This document shows, in pieces, positions 25,177-38,923 of a DNA stretch of 64,000 bases; the stretch's first letter is position 1; each line of letters starts with the position of its first letter. The notes under the pieces were generated by a model. That model worked only from the letters and a program-made list of their open reading frames with translations. It had not been told where the DNA came from and searched no databases. Source of the stretch: Micromussa lordhowensis (taxonomy: Eukaryota; Cnidaria; Anthozoa; Scleractinia; Lobophylliidae); assembly GCA_964020085.1 (NCBI GenBank), contig OZ026604.1:29269118-29333117 (forward strand), given 5' to 3'. The position numbers were made by a program, and so were the translations under genes.

Positions 25177-25430
25177 GGAACTGGCCACTTAAATCTCTTA
25201 AACGGGAGATTCGACTGTGTTTTAAGACAACATGCTGTTTAGTTTTCCTTTGCCCCGAATTACTGTCTCAGTTCCTTAAAACATTTTATAGTGTCTTATT
25301 TTTTGAATAGCTGATATAGTTGCCTTATGTCTGTGCGTGGTCACTACGGCGAGTTATTAGCAACTCAAAAAATGCTGGAAATATTGTGTATGTAGGTATG
25401 ACTTGCCTTGCAATTGTAGAATAGCAATTT

Positions 25431-25436
25431 AATAAA
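25431..25436 (+). other. Possible polyadenylation signal of gene B
   Basis: AATAAA occurs about 1.26 kb after the gene B stop codon, within a T- and A-rich stretch. A nearer variant signal could be used; transcript ends would decide. Confidence 0.35.
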
Positions 25437-27341
25437 TATATTTTAAAATACTTTTCTCAACTCAATTGTCTGTACCAGTCTCGATAACCTATCCCCTATC
25501 CCTCAGAGTTACTTAAATCCATTTCTTTTTAGCAACAAATGTCTCGAAGTAGAGTCAGTGTTTGCCTATGAAATTTCGCTCCCAACCTGGAGTTTGCCAG
25601 GTTGGAGCAAAAAAAAAAAATGATGTTCCCATTTCTGCACCTGATTAAAACGTAGATTAAACCTCGAACTTGGACCTTTGGCTCTTACGAAAAGCTAAGC
25701 ATACTTTCTCCAGTGAATTACAAGCCCAACGTAATGCCAGCACAAAATCAATGTACATTGCTATTTTTCTGTTGGGCGCTAGGAGTCTTTGTTTGAGAAC
25801 GTTTCCATTCTGGTTCGGAATCCAAAGATTAGAGCGTTTTATATAAGTGATGACATGTTGAATTTCCAATGATATGCTTGACAAAAAGATACTTTTTTTT
25901 GTAAAAACTTCCTATTGGTCAGATTACCAAAGTAATAGTCATGGAAACGCTGCATACGCTACCTTGGTCTGCCCTATCCTTCTATTTCTAACCCTTTGTT
26001 ATTGGAGGCAAAGTCGTTGTGACTATGAGACTGACGGTAGCTACAGTGCTAGTCGAACCTGTCCTTACATCAGTACGGACATTGTAAAGCTATACACCTA
26101 TAATTCCTACACCGCCGTAATACGGATACTTATTAAGCTTATCCTTCTTTCGTCCTCTCGAGCTCCATCTTCCCGCGGGAAAAAGGGATTCCTCTGGTCG
26201 GGGTCCCTCTTCATTCCAGGGAAGACACCACCCAACATTTCAGGTTATCCGAACAGTTAAAGAGTTCTAACTTATACTCCTGTGTCAAGAGAAGCACTAA
26301 GAAAATGCATGCGCGAAAAGACATCACAAAGCTGCAAAAAACAACAACAAAAAAACAAGAAAGAAACGAGAATAAAAAAGAAGAAATTAAAGATGAATAA
26401 AATGAGTCTCATTCATTCACGAATAACGGGAGCCAAGAGTTCCAACTCTACCATTCGTTTGGCCCGAGACTCTCAAATGCTCTCCGCAATACTCCCATCG
26501 AATCCTTTTTAAGTTTCCTTTGGAGACGTCGGGAGTACTTTCCTGTAGCTCCCGCTCTCTGAGAAAAATCTCTCGTGCTGTTCTCTTTCTTTCTTACTCT
26601 CAGCTAGTTCTCCTTTGCGGAGACCTAAAGTTGTTTTAAAGGGTTTAGTCACTTAGGATAGGTTTGTAGAGTTAGGTGTCCGGGAGATTTGGTCGTGCAC
26701 AGAAAGCTATCCAGTATTCTTCGGCCTTTAGAACCATGACAGTGCATGATATGGTTTGGATCAAACCAAAGCAAACCACTTGTCAGCGCACGTGCTCTCA
26801 AGATGAAAGTTCAAACACCGTCTCGGATGGCTCGTGTGATGAGTTCCGTCATATAAACATATAATATAAACGTCATATAATATAATCGTCATATAAACGA
26901 TTCTTGGCAAATGACTAATTAATCCACCGGTCGTCACAAAGGCGATGGCCCCCAGTTATCTAACCTCACAGAACAAGGGTATTTTCTTCACTCTGAATTC
27001 GCATCTGTTTACTGGTAACCTCTGACCATTCAATTAAAAACCTTTGTCTTGAAGTGAATTCGGTGGACTGATGCTCCGAGCATAAACAACCCGTTGCAAG
27101 CTCCGGCGAACAATACAACTCAAGTTAGGTCAGATTAGTTGATGACTCCAAATGATAAATTATTCACTGATTCCTTGAGCGGCAGACGTCGAGTGAGGAC
27201 AAAGTGGTTTTCTTGGCAGTTTTGATTCACAAAATGCATTGTTTTTCTCTGAAATTCAACATGAGGTGAACCAACGATGCGTAGGAGGATGGGTTATCGG
27301 TAAAGGCAGATTTTCCCTGCAAACTCTTCCGCCATGGTACC

Positions 27342-30300
27342 ATGAGGAGGCAATATAGTTGGCATGCAATCTCCGCCATTTGTATCCTAGTAATATTGGT
27401 ATCACTGATCTCTACAGGAAAGGGTACACCAAATTTTCATGCCTTCTTGTGTGGGTTTTCGCGTCGAATAGCAGTCATAAATTTGTGGTAATCTCCCGCT
27501 GTTCTCACTTTTGTAGCTTCATCGAATAGCTCCCAGAGCACTCCTGGACCCATCGAATCCTGCGCGGAGAGCCCGATACAGCAAAACGTAACGCTCAGAG
27601 GTGGAATCAACGCGGGAACGTTCAAGAAATTGGCTCAGTTTGTCGCAATGCAGCTTTGTATTCGACTCTGCTGTGAAGAGAAGGGTTGCGATGTCGCTCT
27701 CATGTCTGGGAAAAACTGTTACGGTGTGCAATGCTTCAGCGAAGAATTGTGTACCGCTGTACCGGCTAAGAAAGCGCCATCTTCGCTGATGATTTCTCAT
27801 GTCACAATAAAGGGAGAGGAAGGTAAGATAAATGTTCCGTGTCTTAACGCATATTAATTTAAGCTTGTCAATATCATCGAACAGAAGTGAAACGCCTTGC
27901 ATAGAAAGTATTTAACTCGCGTATTTCGTAAGATGGTGCAATAACCGAGAGAACACTGGAAAACCACTACTACTACTATCTGTAAATATTTCTGGCAAAA
28001 TTCAATTCAGTTAAGATATGAAACTCTATCAAACGGTATCAAAAGGTTTAATTTTGAGTGTCTAAGTGATCCTTTCATGGAATAGCTAATCGTTTTGACG
28101 GTTATTTGACAAATTCCCCAGCCCCTTTTTCATGGTGTAAGTATAACGTGATTTTGGGTGATAACATATCTGGTGACATTTTTCCTCTGATCGATCATAT
28201 ATTTGCCCATGACATAAGCAGTACTTTACGCGGCTAATCCTCGAGTCCTAGTGGCGTTATAAACTCTAAGTTTCTGCAGTGCCTCGTGGACAAAGCCACA
28301 AGATTAATCAAAGATAATTTTCTCGGCAAAACCACCTGCAAAGTTTACATGTTTAACAAATTAGCGGCTTTCATTACTTCTTGTATTTATTTACCTCAGT
28401 CGAACCTCCCGGTGAGAACAAGTCGTGAGCGGCCATCTTCCGTAATACAAGCGATCAATGTAAAATCGCTATAGTAGGAACTCCTCGTAGACAACCGTGA
28501 CTACCCGTAGAGCAGATGGTTTGAAATTTTCTCTTGATTGTAACTCCCGGTAAGCCACCAATTTACATTTGATTCTAACACGGGCGCCAACTGCTTAACT
28601 TAACTTAAATATAACGACAAAGTTTGCTCGTAGCTGAGGGAAAGTGGTTGTTGGTTCATCCTGACTCTACTTCTCTACTTAGAAATTTGACCTGGACACA
28701 CTGAAATTTCTTCGAATCTCTACAATGTAAAAGAGGTCATAAATGAAACGTGTTGGGGTTTACAGATGCATTTGAATATAGACTGAGCCTCAGGCTACGT
28801 CTCGAAATATAGTACATCTATTGACCAACCACTCGTTAGCAACCACCTCCCGAATAGAATTAGAATTATCTTTACATTTCTACGAGCGGTTCGTGATCCA
28901 TTGCACTCGTCCTTCACCTATATATACCTATCTCCGTTTTGTCGTTCCAACCCCGAGGGGACTCCTGTATGAAAATGTCGGGGAAACTTGTCCGAAAATT
29001 TGATTCAAACCTCTAAGGAAACCAATCTGGGAGTGGCTCGAGCTTTATTTGCCCCCTAAAAGTCGACTAAAAAAGGAAGAAGCTCGATTAACAGTCACTG
29101 TTCAGAAAAGGAGCCCTCGCTAGTAAACCAGACTCGAGAGAATAGCGAAAATTGAGACAAAAAAAGGAATTACGAGCGTTTTTTTTCATTATTACACCCT
29201 TAAAGATACTTTGAGAGCTTAAAAAGTGGCGTTTCGTGATGAACATCCTAAGGGAGACCAGAATCCTTAATTTATACCTCTTAACGGGACAACGAGCACC
29301 CCCGACCTTTAATTTTCATATGGGAGACCCCTCGGTCTCCACCTAAGTACGCTAATCCTGGATTATTCTACGAAATATCTTGTGATCTATAGAAACTTCA
29401 AACAATGCTAAAAACACAGAACAGCAAGTTCAGATTCTTTTGCTTACAGGTAACAGTCGCCGGACTCACCCAGTTCCGCAGAATCTAAAATGCACAGAAA
29501 GCGAGGCAGAAGATGGCGTCACACTGAAAGGTGGAATTGGAGCCGGAAATTTCACAGATGTGGGAACTGTCGAGAACGTGGATTCATGTACGCGACTCTG
29601 CTGTGTCTCCGAGAAGTGCGATTTAGCTCTAGTGATCAAGGGACACTGTTTTCTTGTAGCTTGCTTCAGTAAAGAATTGTGCAATACAGTGAAATCTGAG
29701 ACCAAGAATTATCGGCCCACGGTGGCGTTTGTACGGAGGTGGATCACAAACGTAACTGAAGACACGGGTATGTAAAACTCATGAGTGTCACATTTTGACG
29801 TACAGGTTTCCACAGGCTAGGAATTGGGTGGATTTTCTCAGAAACTCCAAGATAGTTTTCGCGAGGTTTCATTTGATTACTATCGTTCTTTAGAGACTCT
29901 CTCTGATTTCCCATGCGTAGCCATTTTGAATTTTTATGATTTCACAGTATTTTCCTTTTTGGCTTATCATGCTCAACGAGGACGCTATTACGCATAATAT
30001 TCGCTTACATCAAAAGGAACCGTCCTGTAATTCAACTTCAAACACCGATTGACATTTGATAGCAATAACCCATTACCGTGTTGCTCTAAGCCTCTCTATT
30101 TTAACGAGGCCTGATGCACAACCATTCATATGAAAATGAGTTTGACTTGTATGTGAATAACAGCTCACTTTCCAGTATAAAAGTGTGGGCACCAAGACTC
30201 GCTTTTAGAGAGAGGCAAAAGGTAATGCTTTCAAGTTCTACGAAATTAATGAAAATATTGTTCTCAGACATTGGAGAATTTCCTTTAGTAACGTACTTGA

Positions 30301-32458
30301 CTCAGCGCCCCCACAAATTACATCAGTGTTGACAGAATTACTTACTGTACATTATGTATTTCTTCTCTTCACAGCCATAACTTTAAGCAACCTCCCAGCC
30401 ACAAACTCAAAGTTGATGTGCAAGAATAGTGACATTAAATACAATTCCACATTAAAAGGTGGAATAAAGGCTGGTAATTTCACGGATTTGGGAAAAATTG
30501 CGGAGATGTCAACGTGTATACGCCTGTGCTGTGGGAGAAAAGACTGTGATGTAGCATTAATGCTGGAGGCCAACTGTTACGCTGTGAATTGTTACAACGA
30601 AGATCTTTGTCAGCCTGTTCTCGCTCGCAAGTCAGGATTACTGACAAATTTGAGTCCAAGGCTGTCGTTTATAACAAGTAGAGATGAAGAAGGTTAGTAA
30701 GATCTTGCTTGTAAGGTCCACACGTCACAAGTGCGGCTTTTTCTTTCTCAAGAACCAATTTGGAAGGAATCCAAACATGCAAAGTGTGCGCAAAATTTGG
30801 AGTAAGAATTTTACATATTCGCAACTAGTGAAACCCAATGAGTTTGGAAAAAAGTCTTTTCTATTGATTTATTAGGAAAATTTACATTATGGAAACCGAT
30901 GACGTGCATTTAAGGTTTTCCCGATAGTAAAAATGGAGCCCTTTACTTGTTTGGTAGATAGGTTACAAAATAAAAGAAAAAGACTACTACACAAAAAGTA
31001 GACAATTTACTTTTTTCTTGGTGGACTTCTTTTTAACAAAGTTACAATTATCTACATGTAAAAACATGGTTCTTTACTTTCAATATCTACAGTTCTGCCA
31101 CAAAAGATTGTAATTGGCGATGGAGTTTCTTGCAGGCCAAGTGTCGTATCATATGACGTCACTCTACGAGGTGGACTTTCTGCGGGAAAATTTACTCCGG
31201 TTGGTCACGTGGACAGCATGGAGGCGTGCGTTAACTTGTGCTGTCACAGAAATACGTGTGATATTGCCCTGATGCTGAGAGACTCTTGTTACTCCATCAC
31301 ATGTGTGAGCGAGGAGCTCTGCGAAGAGGTGCCGGCACCTTCGTCTGATTTTTACCCCAGACTCTCTTATGTGAGAAGGGACAATGAGAGTCAAACTAAG
31401 AAAGGTGAGCAATGGTCAGAGCATACTATTTTAGGCAACTATTTAAGACAAGCAGTTCAGTCCAAGTATCTCATCTGTGAAGTTGAGTGGAATGTCCTGT
31501 TAGGGACGCTTCCTGAGAGTAGAGAAAGGCTTTGTCATAATTAGTTAATTAATAGTGGTGACTTGTTATGAAGCCACACAAACTTTAAAGAAGCAAACCA
31601 AAAAAACAAGCTTTTGTTGAAAGGTCCACGACTGCGCATTATCTTTTGCTTTGTGCGCATACACTTACATGAAATACGAAACTCTCTATTGGCCAGTTCA
31701 GCAGACAGAAGTAAACGCCTATTATGTTTTGTCCACGGTCAACGCCAAAGAATTAACTAAGAAATACAAAAAAGAACTTTGTCTGGCTACATAGCCACTC
31801 CTCTCTATTACCTTTGTGTCCAGTTAAAAGAGTTACTTGTAATTTTCCATGTTTGATCTTAGCTTAATATATCTTTCCTCGAATAAGAAAGACAAGGCTT
31901 TTTTTTTTTGCAAATTGACATACATGACTGAATTGCCTTTCAGAACACCTTCAATCTAAACCTGAAACACCGTACCAAAATGATACGCGAGATGACCAAG
32001 AGGAAGGTTACTGCACGAATAGTGAGGTCATGACAAACGTCACTCTACGCGGAGGAATCTCTACGGGACGATTTCGGGATCGGGGCAAGGTCCCGAACAT
32101 GAAGGCATGTGTAGAAATATGCTGCATTTCCAAGACCTGTGATGTGGCATTCTTGTTGAAAAACAGCTGCTTTTCTGTCACGTGTTTCAACGAAAAACTC
32201 TGTGAAGCCGTAAGGGCGCGTTCGTCAATTTACATCCCCAAAATTGTTTATATTTATGCAAGGACTAAAAGCGAGATTGTCGCTCCGACTAAGAAACGCC
32301 GGAATAAGCGTTTAAGAAGACGTGCTACCGAAGAACAATTCACCGAGGTCGGGGTAACAAACTTCAAGCGAAGAGTAGGGAAGGACAGATTTAAACGCCA
32401 AATGCACAGGAAGGTAGATAAAAGAAATACGTACAGGCTTGACCAAAGGCCTATTTAA
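27342..32458 (+). CDS. Gene C: secreted five-MANSC protein with basic tail
   Basis: The predicted exons are 27342-27423, 27517-27822, 29450-29767, 30375-30692, 31093-31404 and 31944-32458. They form an exact 616-aa frame. Exon 1 encodes a signal peptide (ISAICILVILVSLIS); the upstream ATGs at 27283 and 27334 both run into stops within a few codons. The donor of exon 1 (AAGG|gtacac) is the least certain border. Exons 2-6 each carry one eight-cysteine MANSC-like domain. In exon 5 the acceptor at 31091-31092 was chosen because a later AG would lose the first cysteine. After the last domain the same exon continues for about 65 residues, rich in Lys and Arg, including the KKRRNKRLRRR run, which offers proprotein-convertase sites. 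There is no transmembrane segment. Stop is TAA at 32456-32458. Confidence 0.8.
30118..30225. repeat. Fragment of the dispersed MITE-like repeat
   Basis: Shares catatgaaaatgagtttgac with the elements at 4817-4990 and 14800-14985, in a gene C intron. It appears partial or in the opposite arrangement, so the assignment is weaker. Confidence 0.4.
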
Positions 32459-34327
32459 CCTGGAATAGTATATTTCCATAGTATATAAGTACGTATAAGA
32501 CGAACAGGTGCTGCACAACTTTATTTTTGTTCTTAGAGGCAAGCAACACCTCTGGGCGATTATCGAACTTAAGGGAGTTACGTCGCGGTTTCCGCAACCT
32601 GAAAAGTTAAGCATAGATTTTTCAAGTTTGTCGTTTACAATCCGTGTTAATCTTCTCCATCCTTACCCATCTGTGTTCCCTTATGGTTTATTATTATCTC
32701 TTTTGTGTCTTTTAATCTCAGTAAACTACTATTTTCCGGTTTCCTTCGATGTAAAGGTAATTTTGTACGCGGTCAAAATAACGGAAAACGCAGGAGCTCC
32801 TTTAATTACACGCGACCGATGAAACCAGAACAGGAAACTCTGGTTCCAGTTTTGATTTCGTATTGCATAGTACGTGATAACACTTTCGAACGAACGTAGT
32901 ATAATTGTAAGGGAGTTTCCCCGTTGACTTTTAAAAGATTTTGTTATCACTCGTATGATTACAGACCGAATTTGACTCCACTCAGTCCTATTAGCATTAC
33001 TTATTGGCTTTCCATGTAAAACACTTAATATAGGAATATTTAAATTAATGGCTATGAGCTATTATCCCAGGGCGTAGCTTGTATCAGGCAAACCAAGCAA
33101 CTTGTCTCAGTCAGTATCAAGTAATATTTGTTTTGTTTACAGTGATCACAAACACTCTAAATACCCAGGAAGAGAATTTAACCATGGACTTTGCCTCAGT
33201 GATACATTTTCATGAACATTGCCTCAGTCATAATTTTGTTTCTGGCTAAGGCCCTGTATTACCACCTATTTGTTTTAATAGTATCCCACTCTTCACCTAC
33301 ACATTGTCAATGAGAAACAAGGTCCACTCTAACATCACGGTCCTCTCTTTATTCGTAGCCAATTAAATTGGAACAATGTTTTTAACAATATTTACAATCT
33401 AATGTCCAAGTACATGGAGGGGACATATAGTTTCTAGTGAAAATAGTTTTAAGCGTTCCCAATTCCAATGAAATTTCTTTTTTCTCAATTTAGCCACGTA
33501 ATCCATTCAAACCCCGAGAAAGGGGTTTGGGAGGAACTCCTTATAACCAGAGTAATAATCGCTCTTAAATGCCGGAAAACACAATTAGCATACAGATGTT
33601 GATGAAATGAATATGGACATCAGAGGCTAGCAGTGTGGAATTTTTTCCTGCAAAAGTTGTCAACTGAGATAAGTCCAGATTTCGGTATTCCTATTATAAC
33701 ATCTTAGTTGACACGATCTTTAGCTCTTCAGGGCAATCTTTGTTATTTTGACATCACTCTATACATCATTATCATCTCGTGATCATAGCACAGCTACAAA
33801 CCTTCTTCAAAATATTCGTTGAAAATACGTGTATAAATACCTTCATGAAGAGTTTTCAAAAGGAAATATTGCGCAAAAGTATTCCCTTATATTTGGCACA
33901 GTTACCAAGTGCCGCCACAGTTAGCATCTACTTTTCTCAAAATACATTTTGATTTGTCTGACTAACTGGCTAAGCAAACCCGAAGCTAGAAACTAGGAAA
34001 TTAAATTTAAGGAAAGCTGACCGCCCTTAAGATGCGGGATTTTAATGGTATTTTATCTGTTGCTGGTTTTCATCATGTTTTAACTACACATACTTGCTTC
34101 ACACGGGGTGCTAATGACATGAATAGTGAACACATTTTACGCTTATTGTAACAGCGGGAACAAGGAACATTTTCTTCTCAGAACGTGCACTGTTCGCTGC
34201 ACGACAAAACTTCTAACCTTGTAAACCATGTACCTGGAAAAGAAGCTGTATTTTTTCTTAGTTGTTTGATATACTTTTCTAGTATAAGTTTGTACATTAA
34301 GGTTTTGTATTTAAATTCCAATTATTA

Positions 34328-34333
34328 AATAAA
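34328..34333 (+). other. Possible polyadenylation signal of gene C
   Basis: AATAAA about 1.9 kb after the stop of gene C. The distance is long, so this is only a candidate. Confidence 0.25.
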
Positions 34334-34587
34334 GGAACCAAAAGAGGGAGAGCTTTGTCATTCAGTGGGCTCATAATACGATTTTTCTTATCTATGCACT
34401 ATAGAAACCCGTCCTACGACCAGTTCGGTCATTTCCAGCCATTCCATTTCCGTAAGCTCCTACTTCCAGTACTCCCCAGATGTGACCATCGCATGGTCAC
34501 ATGGTCGCATGGTCGCATGGTCGCACAACAGTTTCTTCTGGCTCAAAGACTTCTTGCCGAAGTCGTGTTTATTTTCTGAATATTTTA

Positions 34588-34855
34588 AAACAACTTCATT
34601 TAAAATACTATCACCTCGTTTAAACGTCACCTTTCTTTGCTTTCCTCCCCCCCCCCCCCCAAAAAAAAAAAAACAAGACAGTCATGAAATTAACTTAAAA
34701 ACCGATAGCTTTTGATACGACCACGTTTCAACTTCATTTAAAATACTATCACCTCGTTTAAACGTCTCTTTTCTTTGCTCCATCCCCCCCTCCCCTAAAT
34801 AAGACAGTCATTAAATTTACTTAAAAACTGATAGGCTTTGATACGACCAGGTTTC
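34588..34855 (+). repeat. Tandem duplication with poly-C tracts
   Basis: Two units share caacttcatttaaaatacta, tcacctcgtttaaacgtc, a C-rich run and gacagtcat...taaatt. The first unit has an uninterrupted C run followed by an A run (about 34647-34673). Confidence 0.65.
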
Positions 34856-35334
34856 AGTGTCCCGACGGTGGCTTGGTAAACGGCCGAAGCGTCAAGAAAA
34901 CTATTAGAATTCGTCACCATTTGATTACCCATACTAGTATAATGCGTAAAATGTGCACCTTTCTCGGACTTATGGAGCTGTTGCCAAGCTTGCCTGACGT
35001 TCTGTGGCTTTATTATCTCTTTATGATAGATGTATTATACACGTCTACTGGTAATATTAAAACAGAAAGCAGGATGATCTTTCCAGCCAGGCCTACAATA
35101 CGCCTTAGAATTAACCTCGCTCATTCTTTAGTTAAAACGGCAAACAGTTCGAGATTAGGTTATAATAAAGCAAAATCGATTTATCAACCCTCTTTAAGCT
35201 AAGACCACTTTTTGTTTTGGTGCCTTGCAACCTTATGGCAGTAATAGTTTAATTCCAGCCGTTTGAGCGGGGCACGGTCACAGAGTGCTAAAGACGGGTC
35301 CTCTGGAGAAGCAGTTGTATGGGATATACCGGCT

Positions 35335-35990
35335 ATCGGCCCATCTTAGGCCTGTAAATAAACTAATACTTCAGATTATAAGCAGTTCCGGATATGAGCC
35401 TCCCTCTTGATAAAAATGAATTGCCGAATTCGTTTTATATTTATATTTTAAAGCTTAATTGACAACCAAAAACCCATTTATGTCAATACTACTGTGGCTC
35501 ATTTTGAAACGGTTTTTTATTCCACCTATAAGCTCCCCTGGATATATCCCCCCCCACTCCCCCTTGTTTATAAGTCCATTCAAAACCCGAAACCCCTTAC
35601 CAAGTACGTTGTATAAGCGGCATTTTACGGTATTACCGTACACTGCACTCCTGCTTATAAGCCGCCTCCCCGCACTCATAGACCCATATACTTTTTGACA
35701 AAAACTTATTCTTCCGATTATAACCCCATCGGATGTTAGCCGCCCCTCTAGTTTAACACGAAATGAATTAGATTAATTATAATGTTTTAAAGCTTAATTT
35801 AAAACCAGTGATGATAAAAAACGTATTTCGATCAACCAAGTTGCAGCTCGTTTCGAAACGTTTTTCTATCCTTCTTTAAGCCCATTTGTATATAAGCCCC
35901 TCCATTTAAAAGCCCATCAAAAACCGCTTACGAAGTTGCATAATCTCAGGGCTTATAAGCGACAGTTTACCGTATACCATATGGACTGTA
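35335..35990. repeat. Cluster of ataagccc repeats
   Basis: Two or more diverged copies of the element at 5530-5865 lie head to tail. They share ttttaaagcttaatt, a gaaacggttttt / gaaacgttttt block and many ataagccc words. Confidence 0.55.
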
Positions 35991-36887
35991 TCCTGCTCTG
36001 TATCTTAATACCGACTCATGCAGAACAGATCAGAGTGCATAAAAGATTCCCCTTGTGAAAAAATGCACAACAAAAAATGAACTATGACGGCTATATCGAA
36101 ATAAAGGCGCTGGAAATCTCAAACTTTTACTCCTTAAATAAGAAATGTTTAATTTTGCTGTTAACAGAAAATGTTTCTTATGGAAACGTAAATCAGAAGA
36201 ACAGCCCTTGCCACTTATTTACTGCTAAACGTTTCTAAGGAAAACAATTTGTTTGAAGTGCTCAGTTTAATTTCGTGCTATTTGAACATATACGCGATTA
36301 ACTTATTTGAACTAATTGAAAGTTTGTTTACACAAGGAAACTTAACCAGCTGTAGGGCAGGTGAGATTATGGCCCCTGAGTGCGAAAAAAAAAAATAAAC
36401 TGACAGGGCCGCAAATACATACACTATTTGAAACTTCATAAGAGCCAATTAACACGTTATGAGACAGAATGCGATAATAATAAGCACCGCACGATCGGAG
36501 TTGAAAAACGTATTTCCATTTCACATTGAAGTTTTTTCTCTTTGTTCCAAAAACACCCACCCGGCCGCGCAACCTGCTGTCATTCTGTCACGCGTTAATG
36601 GGTCATCAATAACAACACGCCTTTTACTTTCAAATGGCTTTGTTTGCCATGGTAACAAAACAATGATTGATACGTGTTAAAGTCACCGGTCTACTGCTTT
36701 TATACTAAAAACCTGGGTGGATATGGCTTTTGTTGCATAGAAAATGAGACACACCACGTGGAATGACAAATTCAGCTCAACTACCCTACCGGACCTTTCA
36801 AACCACGACAAATAAATTGTCGCTGAGGATATCTGTTCCAAAGTTTTGAAATCTCAGAAACTTAAATTTGAGTTTCTTTCGAAAGCA

Positions 36888-38891
36888 ATGAAACTTGAAA
36901 TTCTTGCGCTTTACTTGGTTCAAGTTGTTTTGCTTTTCAAGTTGTCTCGCGGTTTAACCGGTAAGTGCATGTTAAAAGTGGTTCACTAAACAAAGTGAGC
37001 GTGTTTTACACATAACATTTGAGGTTTTTACTTTCTAATTTTACTGTTATATTAACTTCTTAAAATACATTTTGCTATGCAAACTAAGACCACAAAGGTG
37101 AACAAATAATCGTTTCTTCAAACAAGAAATATTTCGTAGCTGTCAGTAATTATCATAGGTGAGTATAAACAGTCGTCCAGACATCAAGCGTAATTGTAAA
37201 CTGTTTTCCACAGAGGAATATATGGAGAGTGCTTTACTCAGTTTAGTGTGAAATCTGAATATAAGACTTAGTTCCCTCCCATTCTTTTAAAAATTATTAC
37301 CTCACGACATGTTGAGGATAGTGCTGGAAGCAAACTGATATATACCGCCATAAGCTGCCATTGAAAAGAATTTAAGAACATATTACAATTGTTTAGAAAA
37401 ATGTTGTTTGATGGAGACCGTAAAGGCAATTGGAACCGGCCCGCTAATAATAGAGCTCTGTATCTGATAACGGCATAAGGATGCTGCGGTATGCTACATT
37501 CAGTGGTATGTGCTACGAACTGGACATTTGATGAGTGTTTACATGGAAGTAATAAACACACCCTATTTTTGTTTGTTTTTCAGAGGAGAGTTTAGAATCA
37601 GAAATAACAAATGTGCGACCTTTGAAATGCCCGCACGGGCCGATACTAACAAATGTTACCCTGCGACACGAGCTGCGTGCGGGAAAATTCTCTCGCCTCG
37701 GCATGGCGGCGGACATGGATACTTGTATTCAGATGTGCTGTGAGAGAGATGACTGCGAGATGGCTTTTATGCCTGGGAAACACTGTTATAGCGTGGACTG
37801 TTTCAGTGAAAAACATTGCGAGATTACGACAGTCAAACCTGGTAACTTAACAGTGAAAATTGCAGCCGTACGACCGATTGCTGTCAACCCGGCTAAAGAC
37901 CAGATTGCAGGTTTGCTAAATATTCATCACTCTGGGATCTGAACATGCACAGAACAGGGCTGTTTTCATTGGCCTTGTGAGTTACAGAAGTTTTTTTAAT
38001 GTAACTTCCCAATTTGGCTCCTCCATTATAGCGGAGCTCCGGCGGCCGAAGGCCGCCAAGCGGAGCCCCATACCCATATTAGCGGAGCTCCGGCGGCCGA
38101 AGGCCGCCAAGCGGAGCCCCATACCCATATTAGGAAACTGAAGGGAACCCATGAACTGATTTTCTCATGTGTATCATGGCTAGCGGTATTGCTCGTGGGC
38201 GCGTACGCACGACGACGACGACGACGACGGTGGTGGAGTCGCGCAACATGGCGGCCACAATTGACACGTAAACCAAAACGAGGCTTCAGTTTTCGCGGGC
38301 TTTCCTTGTAGGTTGACAGAGCACATGTACCCTTGGTTTAAAGCGTCCTTTGGACATCCATGTTGCAGTCAATTGACACCTGTCAAAACAAGGAATCCGC
38401 TGACCAGTATCACGTGACCATATCGCGGGCTCAAGTTCAGGGCTCATCGAGGTCACGTGTTTTTTAAAGTTGACCGCTGCCCAAGTGCTGCTTTTTTCGA
38501 TTAGATCGCGGGCTCATGTCAGGATTAACTTGCTGTAAACAGCGTAGGGTTGGTAGGAAGCCGGTTAACGCTAACCCAGGATTAAAATTTAACCGAATTA
38601 TAACCTTTTCTTTTGTACAAAGTTTTTTCACTGCTTTTGTTTTGCGTATTTTGCTTTCATTAAAATTCAAAACACAAAAACAAAATACAGAAAATCTCAC
38701 CGCAAAGTTACAAAACTCAAATCAAAATTCTACTTTATCCTCGGCTAGTTTGATCGGGCTCTGAACAACCCGGCCCAGGAGCTACGCTTTTAGGCTGGCC
38801 TAAATCTATATATTAGGAAACTGAAGGGAACCCATGAACTGATTTTCTCATGTGTATCATGGCTAGCGGTATTGCTCGTGGGCGCGTACGC

Positions 38892-38923
<32 letters not shown>

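Larger units (their letters stand above)
24168..27341. other. Intergenic region between genes B and C
   Basis: No supported exon. It holds the presumed 3' UTR of gene B, a 101-bp hairpin (25076-25176) and an AATAAA at 25431-25436. Short open frames around 25874-26864 show no domain or splice logic. Confidence 0.55.
32459..36887. other. Intergenic region between genes C and D
   Basis: No supported exon. It contains a fragment of the 10612 element (32925-33005), a short tandem tract of catggtcgcatggtcgcatgg type (34492-34526), a tandem pair of about 130-bp units with poly-C runs (about 34588-34855), and copies of the ataagccc repeat (35335-35990). AATAAA at 34328-34333 is a candidate end signal for gene C. 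Confidence 0.55.

Noticed and set aside
34873..35202. 109-codon + strand open frame between genes C and D
   Set aside because: No signal, domain, splice-site logic or similarity to neighbouring genes; length is within chance for AT-rich DNA read with alternative starts.
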